A stretch of DNA of 64,000 nt from Elusimicrobia bacterium GWA2_56_46 (GTDB taxonomy: Bacteria > Elusimicrobiota > Elusimicrobia > Elusimicrobiales > UBA9959): contig MGTT01000011.1 in NCBI GenBank assembly GCA_001799575.1, positions 1-64,000 of the forward strand, given 5' to 3'. Shown piece after piece: positions 48,301 to 63,300 of this stretch (the stretch's first letter is position 1; each line of letters begins with the position of its first letter). Below the pieces are notes generated by a model that ran no database searches, was not told where the DNA came from, and saw nothing but the letters and a program-made list of their open reading frames with translations. A program made the position numbers and the translations under genes.

Positions 48301-51300
48301 ACCACGCAGCCGTCGGGAATGGTCAGCACGGGGTTTATAAAGGCGCTGTTGGAAGCGTCCCTGAACCCGTAAGTGTAGGGAGGCTGGGCCGGGTTGCCGG
48401 AGGTCGCCTGGATGAAACCGTTGGCCGCGTGGATCGCCACTTCGGCGTCCGGCAGATTCAGATTGATGCTGGTACCGTCCACGACCACGGGGTTGCCGAA
48501 ATCGTCCACTCTCTTGACGGTGTAAAGGCCCGACAGGCCGGCCGTCACCGGGCCGGACGGCACGGCGGTGAACACGGCGCGGGAAACGTCCCCGCCTATG
48601 GTGGTGAATTTGGCGGTCACATTCTGGCTCATCGCGGAGTAATCGCCGCCGGGCGCGGGGACGGTGCCTATCCAGACCCTGGCCTGCGTGCCGGTGGAGA
48701 TCGTTTCCACAAAATACCAGATGGAGGTGGAGATGCCCACCAGGCCGTCCGCGTCGGTATACGCCGTGGTGGAAACCCCGGCGTCAAGATAGCCGGCCCC
48801 GAGCCTCATGATACCGCCCGGCCGGCCGGAGGTGACGTCCACCACCTGGATATAAGTGGTCGTTCCCGGCGTCTTCACCTGGTTGTCGTAGTTGTCCACA
48901 GTCATACCTTGCAATTTGACCTTGCCCAGGCTGCCGGGAGGACTGTTGTTTTTACCGGCCCTGACCTCGACGTCGTTCGCTTCCAGGGTGTAGTGGTCGC
49001 CCGAGATATTGCTCCCGCCGGCCAGCACGCTGACCTTTACCGCCGTCACGTCGCCGACATTCACGGTGATGGCCGGCTTCTGGGAATAGCCGGGGGCCTC
49101 GGTGCGCTCCGTTGAAATATCGGTGGCCGGATCCACGACCCCGGTCTTTTTCACCCTCACCCACCGCGCCGGCGGCGAGGCCTGCTTAAGCTTGAAAGCC
49201 GACGAGATGGCTTTTGTGCCCTTGTCGGAGACGGAGAAAGACTGCCCGCCCAGGACTTCGGGGTTCTGGTTCACGTTGGCGGGGCTCGGACTTTCCGCTT
49301 CCAGCGTGACGCTGAAAGCTGACAGGTTCGCCCCGGTGGACACGACATTGTGGTACTGGTCGTGCGCGGTGACCCGGACATCGAACCAGTCTCCCGCCCT
49401 GACGGTATTGGTCCACTGCGGCACGGGGCCGGTGGTTCCGTCCACCGCCGCCAGGTCGTCGAAATCCAGGTGGTGGAGGACGCCCGGATCCACTTCCCAG
49501 TCGGCGCTGGTGGCCGAGGAGATGGCCGCCGGGGAGGCGGTGCAGGTGGCGCCGACCACGTAATCGAACCTGGAGCGGTGCGGCTCTATCGGATCCCCGG
49601 TGGCGTTGGCGAAGGAAATGGAACCCAGCGACATCACCTTGGCCGGGAGCGTTTCCGCCGTATCCACGTCGTCCCTGAACGTGGCGAGGGCCACGGTGGG
49701 CTGGAGGGCGGGCGCGGTCACGCGGTTGTAATACGCGTCCACCATGTTGACCGTGACGTCGGTGGAGATGCCGATGGTGAAAATGGACGGGCGGCCTTTC
49801 TTGCCGGCCGGTTCCCCGGCCTTGACATTGCCGTTCTCGTCCACGCCGGCCGGCTTGCCCTCCACCTCGGTCTCGCCCGGCAGCAGCACCATCAGCCGCA
49901 CCGGGGCGGAGGACTCGGTGAAGAACGAAGTCGTCTGGTTGGCCGCGTTGGGCGGGCCGTTGGCCCCGAAATTATTGTCCGGGTTGGAAGCGAAGATAAT
50001 GTGGGTCGCGGCCCTTGTCTTGAGCGTGACCGCCAGATCCTTGGTTCCGTCCGAATTGAAAGTGGTGGTATTGGGCGAAACGTCGAATTTATCTGAAGTG
50101 GCAAGATAAACGTTGCCGGTGCTGGTTACCAGGTTGAAATAGCGGTCCACCACCCGGGTCTTTACCGTGAACGGAACTCCGGCGAAGATGCTCGGGCTCA
50201 GAGCGGTGGAAGTGGAACCGACGATCTTCCCGCCCGCCGGATACACGCCCCTGCCGGGGTCGGCGCTTTCCCACGGCATCAGCGCCTGGATACCGTAAGC
50301 GGCGGCCGGAACCACGGTGAACGTGGACGGGTTCACGCCGGCCGGGCTGATCGGAGGATCGGTCTTCCGGTTCGCGTTAATATTGGGGTCGGCCCCGGCA
50401 TAAGCGGCCGTAAGATACTGGCCCGTGGCGGCGCGCCTGAGATAGATGTTATTTATGTCGGCCCAGCCGTTGGCATTGAAGATCCCTGTGTAGCCGGGGT
50501 TATTGCCGTAAGTGTCGTTGGGCCCTTTGATCGTGACGCTTTCACCGAACAGCGCGCCGGGAATGATGTTGAAATAGGAGTCGGTCGCGTAGACCCTGAC
50601 GGCGAAGCCGCCGCCGGCCGTGGCGGTGCTGAGTTCGGCCGCCGTAGCCTGCCGGGAGAGGTCGTAAGTGGTGGCGCCCTGGTTAAGGGTCTGGCCCCTG
50701 CCCTCGTGGATCAGGACTATCCTGTCGAGCACGCCGGGGTTGATGGTGAACTGCTGGGAAGTGCAGTTATCTTCGTCCGTAGAGTCGATCAGATCCTGGC
50801 CGGCTTCCGAATCGTAGGCCATGATCCGGGCGGTGTTCCCGGCGCGGGTCATGGTGATCGTGAACATGGCCGAAGAAACGGCAACATCCTGCGCGGGCGG
50901 CAGAATGGCGTTGGGATCCGTGGCGGCCACGCTTATGTTCTCGGTGGTCGGCATGGTGGAAACCATGTTCCAGAAAGCGTCGGTGACGCGCACCTGCACG
51001 TCGAAGCCGTCGTCGGCCGGCTGCGCGGACGGCGTACAGCCCCTTCCGGCGGCGGTTCCGGGCGCGGTGCATTCTCCGGCCACCAGAGCCTGCACCCGGT
51101 TGAGCTGATTGGGAACCACGGTGAAGTCGGAGGAGTTCGCGACGCCGAGGTCGGCGCCGGCGGTCCTTGTTACCGTAAGCCTGGCGTCCGTCACCAGGCC
51201 GTCCGGATCGGCGCCGTCGTTGGACGGCTTCCTGGCGGTTTTAGGACAGATATCATTTATCGTCCCGGAGCCGCCGGTCAGGGTGAACGACCCGGCCGGA

Positions 51301-54300
51301 TCAGTGTCGTTCAGATCGCTGGTCTGCGCTGTCACGGTGGTGTCCGGTGTCCACGTAACCAGGTTGTACCAGGCGTCCACCGCGTACACCCTGGCCGAGT
51401 AGCAGCTCACGTTGGTGGCGGTGGCTATGAAAACGGTTCCGCTGCGGCCGGCGGCCCCGGTGTTCTTGCCGTTCACCTGGGTTTCGGTCGGCAGCGTCAC
51501 CACCATCTGCGCGGGATTATTGGCCGTAACCGTGAAAGTGGAGGAGTTCGCGGCGAGATAGCCGTTGGCGGACGTCTCCGAAGCCGTGAGCATATGGCCG
51601 GTCGCGGCGGTGCGCAGCGAGAAAGTCATGTCCGCCAGGCCCGCCGTCACCGAGACGGCGCCCGGATCCGTGTAGAAGCCGTAAGAGCCGTTGGGCGCGG
51701 CCGTCGTAAGTCTGACCTGTGTTCCGGGATGGCTTCTCACGCGGTTGTAGTACCTGTCCACCAGGTAAACCTTGGCCAGAGCGTTGACGCCGGCGGTGGA
51801 GGGCCAGACGCCGGGATCCGAGAAATCGGGAGTACCGGCCGACCCCGCACGGCCCGCGAGCGCGGCGCACAGCGAGACCGTGTCGCACTTGCCCTGCGTA
51901 AGCGTCTCGCCCGGCAGGATCATGTGGAATTTGTACGGGGAAGCTGGCCCGTTGTAGACGGAAGAGGAAACGCTGGCCAGATAGCTGGTGGTGCTCAGGG
52001 CCGTTACGGTGACGGTGGACTCGGTCACCAGGGCGGGCCAGAAGACGGTCGTTCCGGCGGTGAGCTGAACCGTTGACGGATGGAGATCATAGGCATCGGA
52101 GGTCAGCAGATAGACCTCCGTCTGCTCGGCGGTCACGAGGTTGAAATACGGGTCCACCGCGCGCACGATGACCGGGAACGGAACTCCGGCCGTCTGGGTG
52201 CTGACGGATCCCTGTTTGCCGAGAGGGCTTCCCGGCAGGGGCGTTTCATTGGGCAGCAGCACCTGCAGTTTCACCGCGTCGGAGGAACTCACGGTGTAAT
52301 ATTCGGAATAGGAAACCGGGATCACGGCGTTGGTGGAATCAGCCGCCCTCAGCCTGGCGCCCGCGCCCGCGGCGGCGGCGGTGGCGATCTTCATCGTGAA
52401 AGTGAAATTGGTCGTCCCCGACTGGAGCTGGCGGGAGAGCGACTGCGGCAGGCCGTAAGGGTCGTTCTCTATCTCGGCCAGGACGATGTCGCTGACTCCG
52501 GGAACCACGTTATAATAAGCGTCCACCGCGTTGACCGTGACGGTGTAGGGGAGACCCGCTATCCAGGGGTCGGGCGTGCCGGTCTTGCCAGCGGGATTGC
52601 CCGGATCGGCGGTTTCTCCGGGCAGGAGCACCTGCAGGAGGGTATGGCTGGAGGAATTCACCGTTATGGCCGGCGAAGTGGATTTATACAGCGCCGGGAA
52701 AGTGGGGGACTGCGCCCACAGCTTCCAGCCGGGAGAAGTATTGGACTGGATAAATTTCCAGTCGGTCACCGACGAGCCGCTGACGGCGAAAGTCTTAGGA
52801 TCCGGGTTGACGATATCGTCCTTGGGATCCAGCGAATACACCGTCACGTTCCCGGCGGAGTTCACAAGGTTCCAGAAATTGTCCACGAACCGCACCGTCG
52901 CCGTGGACCATTTGCCGGCTATCCAGGGGTCGGGCGAGCCGGTCTTGCCTCCGGTCGTCTCCCCCCAGTCGTAAGGAGGCTTGCCGGGGACGGCCCATTC
53001 GCCCGGCGCCAGAAGCTGGAGTTTGACCATGGCGGCCGGCGCGACCGGGATATTCTGGGTTTCGCCGTGCACCAGCGAGGGATTGGTGGTGCTGAGCGCC
53101 ACCACGCGGCTAAGCTTGGATTCGCCGACGCGCAGTATGACCTGGTAGGAGGTGGTTCCGTTCACCAGGGCTATGGCCGTGGAAACGGCGTTGGCGTATG
53201 GATCGTCGTAGATCGTCCCGGCCGGGTCGAAAGAGACCTGGACTACGGCGTTAGTGGTGGTGTCTATATTATAGGAATCGTCCGTCGCGTACACGGTGAC
53301 GGTGGAGATCACGCCCGCCGTGACCTGGGCGGGAGTGAAGCCGGCTTTCTTGCCCAGGGCCGGGACATTTCCTTCCTCAAGAGCTTCGCCGTAAGCGAGG
53401 ATGACCAGGCGGTCGGCGGCGCCTCCCCGCACGGGGATGGCCGTGGAAACGCCCTGCGTGTAGGAAACTCCGGCCGTGGTGGAGGCGAGGATGTTCCAGC
53501 CGTCCGGAGAGCCGGCGGGCGCGCCATCACCCTTATAATTGCGGGTATGCAGTTTCGACCCGGGGAAACTGACTTTTCCGTTGCTCGTAAACACCGGGAC
53601 CACGTCCGCCGCCAGGCTGTCGAAAGGATCGTTGGACGTGAGGCCGATGGTGGAGGAAGCGTTGGTCTTCCTGTTGAAATAGGCGTCGGTAATCTTCACA
53701 TCCACGGTGAAGTTGATCCCGGCCGTCTGCGTGGAAGCCGAGCCGGAATAACCCGCCGCGCTGCCGGGGTCGGCGGTAAGGCCGGGCGCCAGAACCAGCA
53801 GTTTCACCGCCGGGCCGGCGTCCACATTTATAAGCGGCGACACGGATGGGAGCATATTCGCCGCGCCGGCCGTGGAAGCCGTTATCCTCCACGGCCCGGT
53901 GGAGATCTCGCCGTCGGTGGTGGCTGTCCTGAAAACCAGTTCGAAAGTGGTGGCCCCGTTCAGAAGATTGCGCGCCGCCGGCGGCACGGCATAGGGGTCG
54001 GTGGTCCGGATCTGCACCGCAGTGTCCGTGGATTTGAGATTGTAGAAGCGGTCCACCGCCCGCACGGTCACCGTGGAAGCGGCCCCCGCCTCGGCGTTGG
54101 AGGCGGTTCCGTATTTTCCGCCGCCGGGCTCGTTGCCGGGGTCGTAAGTCTCGCCCTGCACGGTCAGCAGCAGCCTGTCCGTGGTGGTGGCCGAGACTAC
54201 TATATAAGGCGAGGTGGAAGGCGCCACCGAGAGCGGGCTGGCCGCGGCGGTGGAGGCGTAGATCCTCCAGCCGGGGGAAGTGTTGGCTATCTTGAAATAG

Positions 54301-57300
54301 TAATTTGTGAAAGTATCTTCGCCGGTGGTCAAAGACTTATTGGCCGGAATACTGGCGTATTTATCGTCCGTCAGGATCTTCACCAGCGGCGCGGGGGAAG
54401 GATTGGGAACCATGTTAAAGTACGCGTCCACCAGCCTGACCGTCAGGGTCATGGAAGAACCCACTATCTGGGCATCGGCCGGCGCGGCGGTCTTTCCCCC
54501 TCCGACCGCATTGCCCGGCTGGAAAGCCTCGCCGGGAACCGCCAGAAGCAGGGCGGCCGGGGTGTTGGCGTTCACCGGCACATTGGAGGAGGTGCCGAAA
54601 ATAATACTGTAATCGCTGTTCTGCCTGGCTATCACGCGGCTGGGCGTAAGCGTATGCGTGGAGGTCTTAGGCACTATATCGAACGTGGTGTAACCGGCCG
54701 AGAGCAGTTTGGCTCCCGGTTCGCCGTCGAACTGATCGTCGGTGATCACATTTATCGCGGGGTTGGTGGAAACCCTGTTATAATAGGCGTCCACAGCGCG
54801 CACGTCCACCGTGTAGAGATTGCCGGCGGTCTGGGCCGTGGGAGTGCCCTGTCTGCCGTTCGGCCCGGCCGGGTAATAGGTTTCGCCGGGCAGCACCACG
54901 TGCAGTTGATAATAGCTTGAAGTATTGACCGCAAGGGTGCTGGTGGTGAAAGCGTCGAAACCGGGCACGGTCGTGCTTACGTGCAGTCTTACGGTATCGG
55001 TGGCGAAGTTGAGGGCGAAGAACGTGTTGCCCGAACCCTTGCTGAGATTCAGATTAGCGGGGTCGGTTTCAGGCGCGGCGCCGGGGCGTTCAAGTACGCT
55101 GAAAGAAACCGCCGGGTTATTCTCCGGGCCGCCCTTGTACTCTATAAGGTTGTAATTCGAGTCCACGGCGCGGATCACGGCCTCGAACGGAACACCTGCG
55201 GTCTGGGCGCCGGGCTGGCCGGAGTTTCCAAGTCCGGGGGTATACACCTGAGGCGCTATGGTCATAAGCAGCCGGCAGGTTCCCGCGGCGCAGTTCTCGT
55301 CGTCGTTTACCGTCAGCGCGGCCGAAGAGACGGCCAGCGCCCCGCCGGACATCTCGGCGACGATCCTGCTTGCCGAGGGAACGGTGGCCTCTCCCGCGGC
55401 TGAAGTCCTTTCGGTCTTCATGATCAGGGTGAAAGAGGTAGTCCCGCCGGAGCCCGAATCGGTAAGCGGCGTCAGCCTTCCCGCGGCGAAATTATCGCCC
55501 ACCGCGTCATAGGCGTCATCCGGCGTATAGATTCTGGCCGCGGGCTGCGAAGAAACCATATTGCCCCAGTTATCGGTCACATCCACGGTCACGTTGAACG
55601 GCAGCCCCGCCGTCTGGACGTCTATCGGCCCCGAGCGTCCGGCAGCCGTCCCGGGCGCCCTCTGCTGGCTCGGGGCCAGCAGGCGCAGGCTGGTGGGAAC
55701 ACCGGGGAGCAATAGCGCCTCGGGCGTCTGATAAGAATTATTGGGCAGGCCCGTGACGGAGGCGGTGAACCAGCGCGCCGTGCCGGTGGAAACGACGGCG
55801 GTATACAGCGGCAGATTGAATACCGTAGAACCGTTCTCCAGCGGCTGAACCAGCGCTGAAACGTTCGGATCGCTGGGCGTTAAGGTCACCGAGCGGGAAT
55901 CGTTCACGGGGTTAAAGTAAGCGTCCACGGCCTGCACTCTTACGCTGGTGGAAACTCCCGCCTGCCAGTTGGCCAGGTCTGAAAGCTGCGTGGAGGTCTT
56001 GCCGCCCCACAGGTTGCCGGGCGCTCCGCCGGCGTCGTAAGGGGACTTGCCGGGGCTCAGAGCTTCGCCCGGCATCAGCGCCACTATCCTGTCCGCCGCC
56101 CCGGCGGCCACATTCACCGGCTGGCTTACCCCGTCTTTGAGCGCCGCGCCCGTATTGGTGGACGCCGTGATCTGCCAGGCGCCCTGCGTCACCATCATGG
56201 CGTTGAAATTGGTGGTGCCGGAGAACAGCGGCCTGACGGAAAGCCCGGTTTCCACGTCGTTCGGATCGGCCGTGACGCCTTTCACGTCGGCCGAAACGTC
56301 GGTGCGCCGGTTCCAGTAATTGTCCACCGCGTAAACCGCGGCGGTGAACGCCGTGCCGGCGGCCGGGGCGTAGGCGGAGATAACGCGTCCTCCGGTGGAA
56401 CCGTAATCGTAAGGCGGCTTGCCCGGATCCCGCGTTTCGGAGGGCAGCAGCACCAGCAGTTTGGCCGCGCTGGAAGAGTTCACGACTATGGAACCGGAAA
56501 GATCGGCCAGGAGCGCGTTGACGCCGGTCGTGGACGCTATTACATTGTTGGAGCTTCCCTCTCCGCGGTAGAAGATCACGTTGAACACGGTGGCGCCGGC
56601 GCTCAGCGGCTGGTTGACGCCCATGCCCGCGGCATATTTATCGGAGCCGGTCGGCGTGGAAAGATTGACTGTGGCGCTGGTGTCGGCGCAGATATTCCAG
56701 TAGTCGTCCGTCGCCCTCACGGAGATCGGGAACGAGATGCCCGCGGTGGCTACGAATACGCCGCCGATCCTGCCCGAAGCGGAACCCGGATCCGCCGTCT
56801 GGTTCGGCAGCAAAGTCTGGAGATGCGTGGGCGTGCTGTGGACGACACCTATGTCCCTGGTTGCCGGGGAATAGAGCGCCGAGGTCAGGCCGGTAGAAGT
56901 GGCCTCTATCACGGCGTAATTGCCGCCGGTCTGCGCGCGCTTGAGCGTAACCTCTTTATCCGCGAAGCCGGCCATAAGCTCGAAATCGGCGCCGCCGGTG
57001 AACACCGCGTAAGGATCGCCCCTTATACCGACATTGACCGGCACGTTATTGTTCGGGACAAGGTTCCAGTTGGCGTCCGTCAGCCTCACGGTGAAAGTGA
57101 ATCTGGCCCCGGCGGTGGAGATGGCCGGCGTATAAGCCATGTCTTTGCCGTTCGCGGAACCGGGCGCCGCCACCTCGCCGGGAGCCAGCACCTGCAATTT
57201 AACCGCCGCGCCGGGCTCGACCGCCATCTTGGTCGTGGACGACATTACGCAGGCGGGACAGGTAGCGCCGGACTCTTTCGTGGCGGTAAGCTTCCAGCCG

Positions 57301-60300
57301 CCGGTGGGCGCGGGCGCCGTGGCGGTGACGAAAGTCCAGTCATTGCCGCCGGGGTTGGAATCAAAAGTGTCTCCGCCGTTGGCGATCTTTACCGTGGCGC
57401 CGACCCTGGGGTCGGAAGCGGAATCGTACGGGTCGTCGGACACTATCCTGAGCATAACGTCGTCCCCGCCGTTGGCGGTGCGCGCGTTATAATAATTGTC
57501 CGCGAGCCTGACCTTGTACCTGATCTGCGTGCCCGCGGTGAACGGCTGGACGCCATTGCCCTTGCCGGTGGTGCAGCCGTCCGTGTCCTCGTCCGCCAGG
57601 CCGTCCTTGTCGGGCGCGCCGAACTTGCCTGTGGCGGAACCGGGCGCCAGACATTCGCCCGGCATCAGCAGCACCAGTTTCTTCGGCGTGGTTTCCGGAT
57701 TTACAGAGATATTGCCGGAGCGGTAGCCCGCCACGGAATCCAGGGAATGCCTGGGCGTTATATAGCGCGGGTCATCGGCCACCGTGAAGGCCAGATTATA
57801 GACCGTGGCGCCGTCCTGCAGTGTCTGAACCGGATAGGTTTCAACCGTTTCGTTGGTGACATTCGGCGCCGCGCCCGGAATTATAGTGACGGCGGCGTTG
57901 GTGGAAACCTTGTTGTAGTAGAAGTCGGTGGCTATGACTTCCGCCTGATAAGGATTACCCGCGGTCTTGGGATTATCTATGACCGTTCCGGGATCCTTGC
58001 CGCAGCGGTTAAAGTTATAAGCGCAGCTGAAGCCGTTGGCGCCAAGCGGATCCGAAGGATCGTCCGGCTGGCCCGGCTTATAATCCTGCTCTGATAACCT
58101 GACTATAATCTTGGCGAAAGCGGCCGGGTTGACCGTGAAAGTGGAGCTCTGGAGATCGGAAGAATAGGATCCCGGCATGGCCAGGCCGGACACCGGGTCC
58201 ACCAGCGAGGCTTTGAGCTTCGCGAGGCTTCTGGCGTTGAAGATCACCGGGCCGTTGGAGGCGGACCAGGACGCCACGCCGCTGTTTATATCCCTCGTAG
58301 ACGAAACCACGTCGTAATCGTTCAGATCGGCGGACTCCAGCTTTACCGAAGAGGTGGAAGCGGAAACCATGTTGAAATAGTCGTCGGTGAGATAGACTTT
58401 GAGCGCCATCCTGGTCCCGGCCGCGGCGTCAGCCGGCAGCCCGGTGACGCCCAGGGCGCTGCCGGGCTCAAGCTTCTCGCCGCAGCCCGCGCCGCAGTCC
58501 ATGACGATATGCAGTTTTGTGGCGCCGGCGGGATCCACCATCACCCCCGAAGCCGTTCCGGTGTCCAGCGCGGGAACCTGGCCGCTCACATCGAACGCCT
58601 CTATTTTCAGGGTAGTGGTGGACTGGCTGGGCCTGACATTTATGTCCAGGTACCCCGCGGTGCCGCGGGCGCCGAGCGAAACGCTGTCCCAGGCCAGGCC
58701 GTCGTTCTCCACGTCGTAGGGATCGCTGGTGACTATCCTTATATTCCTGCTGTCCGTCTCGAACGGATAATTCCGCCTGTTGAAGAACTCGTCCACCGCG
58801 TTGATCCTGACCTGGAACTGCGACCCGGCGTGCTTGTTGCCGCCCTCGTTGACTCCGCAGCCCGGATAGAATCCGGTCACTGTGCCGGGGGCTTCAAGCT
58901 GGTCCACGGAATTGGCCACGGGGCAGGAGGCGAAACCGGGCCTCACCACGATCTGCAGCTTTTTGGCCGCGGCGGGCTTGACCGCCGCGCTGCGGAAGTC
59001 GGCAGCGCAGGCAACGCCGCCGCAATTGGTACCCAGTTCCGAAACGGTGACGGTCCTTGAGCTGGCCATGGAGCCGCCGCCCTGCCAGCCGGTGGCCAGG
59101 AACCTTACGGGCAGCGAATTGGTCCCGCCCGAAAGCGAGGTGTTGGCGAAAATACCGCTGTCGTCGTTTTCAGCGGTGCCGGCGCCGGCAAACTCCACGT
59201 CCACGATCGGATTGCAGCCCGTAACCTTGTTGAAGTACCTGTCCACGCAGTTCACGGTCGCGTAGGCGGTGTCTCCGGCGGTCAGGATATCCGGCGGATA
59301 CTCCCGGCCGCCGGTAGCCGGGTTGGAATCATAGGGGCCCTTGCCGGGCCGCGCGGCCTCGCCCGGCAGCAGTATCTGCAGCTTATTAGCGGTATCGGGC
59401 GCCACTATGACCGTGGTGGCGCCGGGCGTCAGCGGAGTGTAATTGGCATAACCCGCCGCCGCGGTCTTCGCGGAAACGGTCTGGGTGGAGGCCTGGTACA
59501 TATTCACGAAGAAAGTGGTCGTACCGCCGGACAATTGAACGGTGGCCGGGTGTACATCGTAAGGATCTGAGGTTTCCAGCCAGACATTGGGCTGCGTGCC
59601 TATATTGTCGGACGGGTCATAGTAGTTCATGAACTCGTCCGCGGCGTATGCCGTGACGGTGAAAGTGCCGCCGGCGACCCTGTCCGAAGGGCAGTTGCCG
59701 GGGCACGGCTGCTTGCCTGTCGAATAATCGGGGTTGAGGACTTCGCCGGGCAGCAGGGCCAGCAGCTTTTTGGGATCGCTGGCCGTTTTCGCCTTTACCG
59801 TTATGTTCGGGGTAGTGTTCCAGGTTCCGGCCACGCCGGCGCCCGAGGCGGTCACGGTTCTGGCGGTTCCTTTGGACTGCGGAGTTATGCTGAACGTCAT
59901 GTCCCCGCCGGTAAGGGTGACGCTTCTTTCGGCGTCGTCCCTGGGGTCGGGGCTGGCAAGGCTGATAGCGGGCGAGCTGGAAGTGTCTATGTTGTAGTAC
60001 TGATCCACGGCCAGCACGCGCACGTTGAAAGCCGTTCCGGCCGTTTTTGCCGTAGGGGAACCCTGCCTGCCCATGCCGTCGGTGGACGAACAATTGGCGT
60101 TCTGGTTCACGCAGCCGGGCCTGTGGGTCTGTTCGGCGTTCATCACAAGCAGCCGGTTCACGGCGGCGGTAGTTACCACGATGGTTTTGGCGCCGAAGAT
60201 CCCGCAGTCGGGCGTCCCGGCGTTAAGCTTGCAAACCTGCAGGTTCCTGCTGCCGGCCATCCTCAGACTCAGGCCGGACACGCTGCCGGCCACGCCGTTG

Positions 60301-63300
60301 ACGAAGACCGCGGCGTCGTCGGCCGGCAGACCGTCTCCCGGGAGCTCGGGCGCGCCGGCGTCGACGGTCATGAACCGCACCTGGCCGGTAAATCCGGCCG
60401 CGATGCCGTCCAGGTTGTCCCGCGCCTCGATCGTTACCGTATGCGGCACGCCCGCCGCGTAGTTGTACGGCGCCGTGCCCTCGGGTATGATCACGAACTT
60501 GGAGACCGCCGCCTGAACGCGCACGTCCAGGGGAGAAGCCGGGATCTGCTGATTCTGCGCCCGGTCGTTGGCCCTTACCTGCAGCCAGTGCAGCTTGCCG
60601 CGCACCCAGCATGTAAAGGCCAGCCTGTCGGCGTCGTCCGAACATTTCAGGCCGCTGTAAGTCCATTCGCCCGACGCGAAAGTGGAGGAGCCGAGCTGAA
60701 CCAGGCTGTGCCAGACCGGCGTGGCTCCCTTGGCCGTCCAGGTGGAGCCGTCCCACCAGTAGTCGTCGCTGTCGGGAACCGGCCCTTCCGTGCCCTCATC
60801 CCTCCTTATCGCCAGCTCTATGTAACTCTTGTCCGGTATGCCCGAGTAATTTATATGGCCTTCCGCCGGATCCGGGTCGGACAGCGGCTCCGGGTCGGAC
60901 GCGGTCCCGCCCGGTTCATAGATGTCCTCTTCCTGTCCGTTCGACGGCCTGTTGTTCCAGACGGCGGCGGGTTTGGTATTGTCCACCAGGAATTCCACCA
61001 TGGATTTGGATGACTGGTTCTCGGCGTTGGCTACCTTGTCCTGGGCTATTACCTTTGTCCGGTAGTAATAGCCGTCTTTCAGCTTGGTGGAGCCCTGGGT
61101 TATCTGGAACAGCCAGTTGGAAGTCACCGGATCTACGTCGGTCGCGCACAGCGGCGGCACCGGCTCGGTTACGGCGGTGAACGAGGAATCGGCCTGTTTA
61201 TACCACCGGGCGCCGGAGTCGGAACAGGCCGTGGAAATGGTCGGCACTTCGCAGACATTGATCCTGACGCCCCACGGGTCGCAGTCACCCACGTCGTGGG
61301 TATTTATTCCGGCCGTCGCGTCGGAGGCTGTCCCGGTTATATTGAAGCTGCCGGACGGAACGTATTTATAATCCCGGACGCCGTCCCAGGCCGAGCCGGA
61401 CTGGCCGGGAATCAGCGCCACGCTGGCCGGAACCTGATTATCGAAAATAAAGGTTCTGGTGGCGAAAGCGGTCTCGTAGTTGGCCGGCTGGGCCGTGTCG
61501 CGGCCCTTGACGTTGATCTGGTACGTATGGCCGCTGGTCCAGGCCGGCGTCGGGTCGGAGAACGAGGAGTGGCTGTAATACCAGGCGTAGGTCGAAGTAT
61601 AGACCGTCAGATTGGCCGCCGGCACATTTATAAAACCGCCGCCCGTGCAGCCCGCGGTCCAGCCGCCCACACCGTTGAAACACGAATCATTGGAGATGTC
61701 GTGAACCCTTATCTTGAACACGTCGCCGGCGGCCAGGGCCAGGCCGTTGGCTTCGGTTCCGGTGCCGGCGATCACGGTATAAGCGGGCGCCGTGGAACCC
61801 TCCACCACGTTGGTCGTGACTGAAACGGGCGCGGTGATATCGTAACGGAAACTGGCCGTGCTGTAAACCGTCGAATAGTTGCCGGCGCTGTCCGCGGCGC
61901 GGGCGTTGAGCTCCCAGAGACTGTTGTTCATCTCCGCCCAGAGCGGCACATAGGTGGTGGCCCAGTTCAGCAGCGCCCCGGTGAGGATCGTTCCGCTGGC
62001 CGCGTGCCAGGAATTTACGCCGCCGGTGAAATCGCTGCCGGCCGTCCAGTAACTGTCCACGGGGTGCTTTATCCTGAATTCCACCCCGCCGATATTATTG
62101 GAATCCTGCGCCGTGCCTCCGATCTCGGAGAGAGAACTGTACACGCCGTAACCGGAAGTAGTGGGCGTGGTAAAGCCCACCGCGGGGCCGCTGACGTCCC
62201 AATTGAACGCCGCGGCGGCGGCCAGGATCGTCTGGGTGTTACCCACCACGTCGTAGGCGCGCGAATAAAGCGTGTACTGGTACAGCAGGCCCGGGTCCGA
62301 GGAAAGCGCGGCGGCGTCCGGAAGACCGGTGGTTTTTCTCCATTCTCCGGGACAAGCGCCGCTCATCACGCAATCCACCGGCAGCCATTCCGCCTCGGCC
62401 GGCGGCTCGGCGTGCGGGTTCGCGAAAACAGAACCGCTCCACCATCTATTGTCCGAGTTGCGCTTTACGGCGGCCTGTACTCCTCCGCCGCCGGTTACGC
62501 CCGAGGCGTTGGCGTTATAATCCAGCGCGGTTCCGGCCACCGCCGGGAAAGTCTTTATATAAGCCCCGTTGGCCGGCTGAAGCACGGCGGAAGTGGGGTT
62601 CGTTATATCGTAGGTGAACGTCACCTGGCTGGTCTGGTTGGTCTTGCCGGACTGGGCCATGTCCCTCGCGGCCGCCTCGTAGACGTAATTATCCCTGAGC
62701 GGCGGCATCGCGTACGACCATTTATAATTGGGCAGGAAGCCGTCAATGGCCAGATCGGCGGCGGTATACCAGGCCGAAGCGGGGCATTCGTCGGGCGCCG
62801 TATTGCTGGGAATATTGAACGTGCTGGCGCCCACGCTCCAGCACAGTTTGCTGTCCTTCTCCCTGATCGAAACGGAAGCGGAAACGACCTGGAAATTATT
62901 GGACGCCGTACCGCTGATGAGCGAAATGCTCTTGTAGTAATTGTTGTGCACGGGGGCCGTTATCCCTATGCCGGGAACGCCGGAGGTGTCGTAAGTAAAG
63001 GTTCTGTCCAGCACGGCGCTGTTGTCCGCGTTGTCCTTGATGCGCACCTTGACCCTGTAGGTCTGGCCGCTGATCCAGGTCGGCGTGGACGTGAAATTCC
63101 AGGGCACGTTGTTGGTGACTTCGGTTCCGGTCGAAGCCGCGATCCAGCACGCGTCATCCGCCCCGCCGTCGCAGTCCGCGTCGTTCACCGTGAAAACGGA
63201 GCCGTTCCACCAGTTGTCTCCCGAACCGCCGGCCGCCGGATTGCGTATGGAGACATCCACGGTCTTTATACCGGACTTGCGCGAGTTGGAGCCGTCCGTG

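Noticed and set aside
45297-49115. Long plus-strand open frame (1,272 codons) antisense to the giant gene; likewise 41277-44045 and 52080-54920
   Set aside because: They mirror the codon structure of the minus-strand gene in GC-rich DNA. Translations are Gly/Arg/His-rich with no domains, and they lie wholly inside a clear coding frame.
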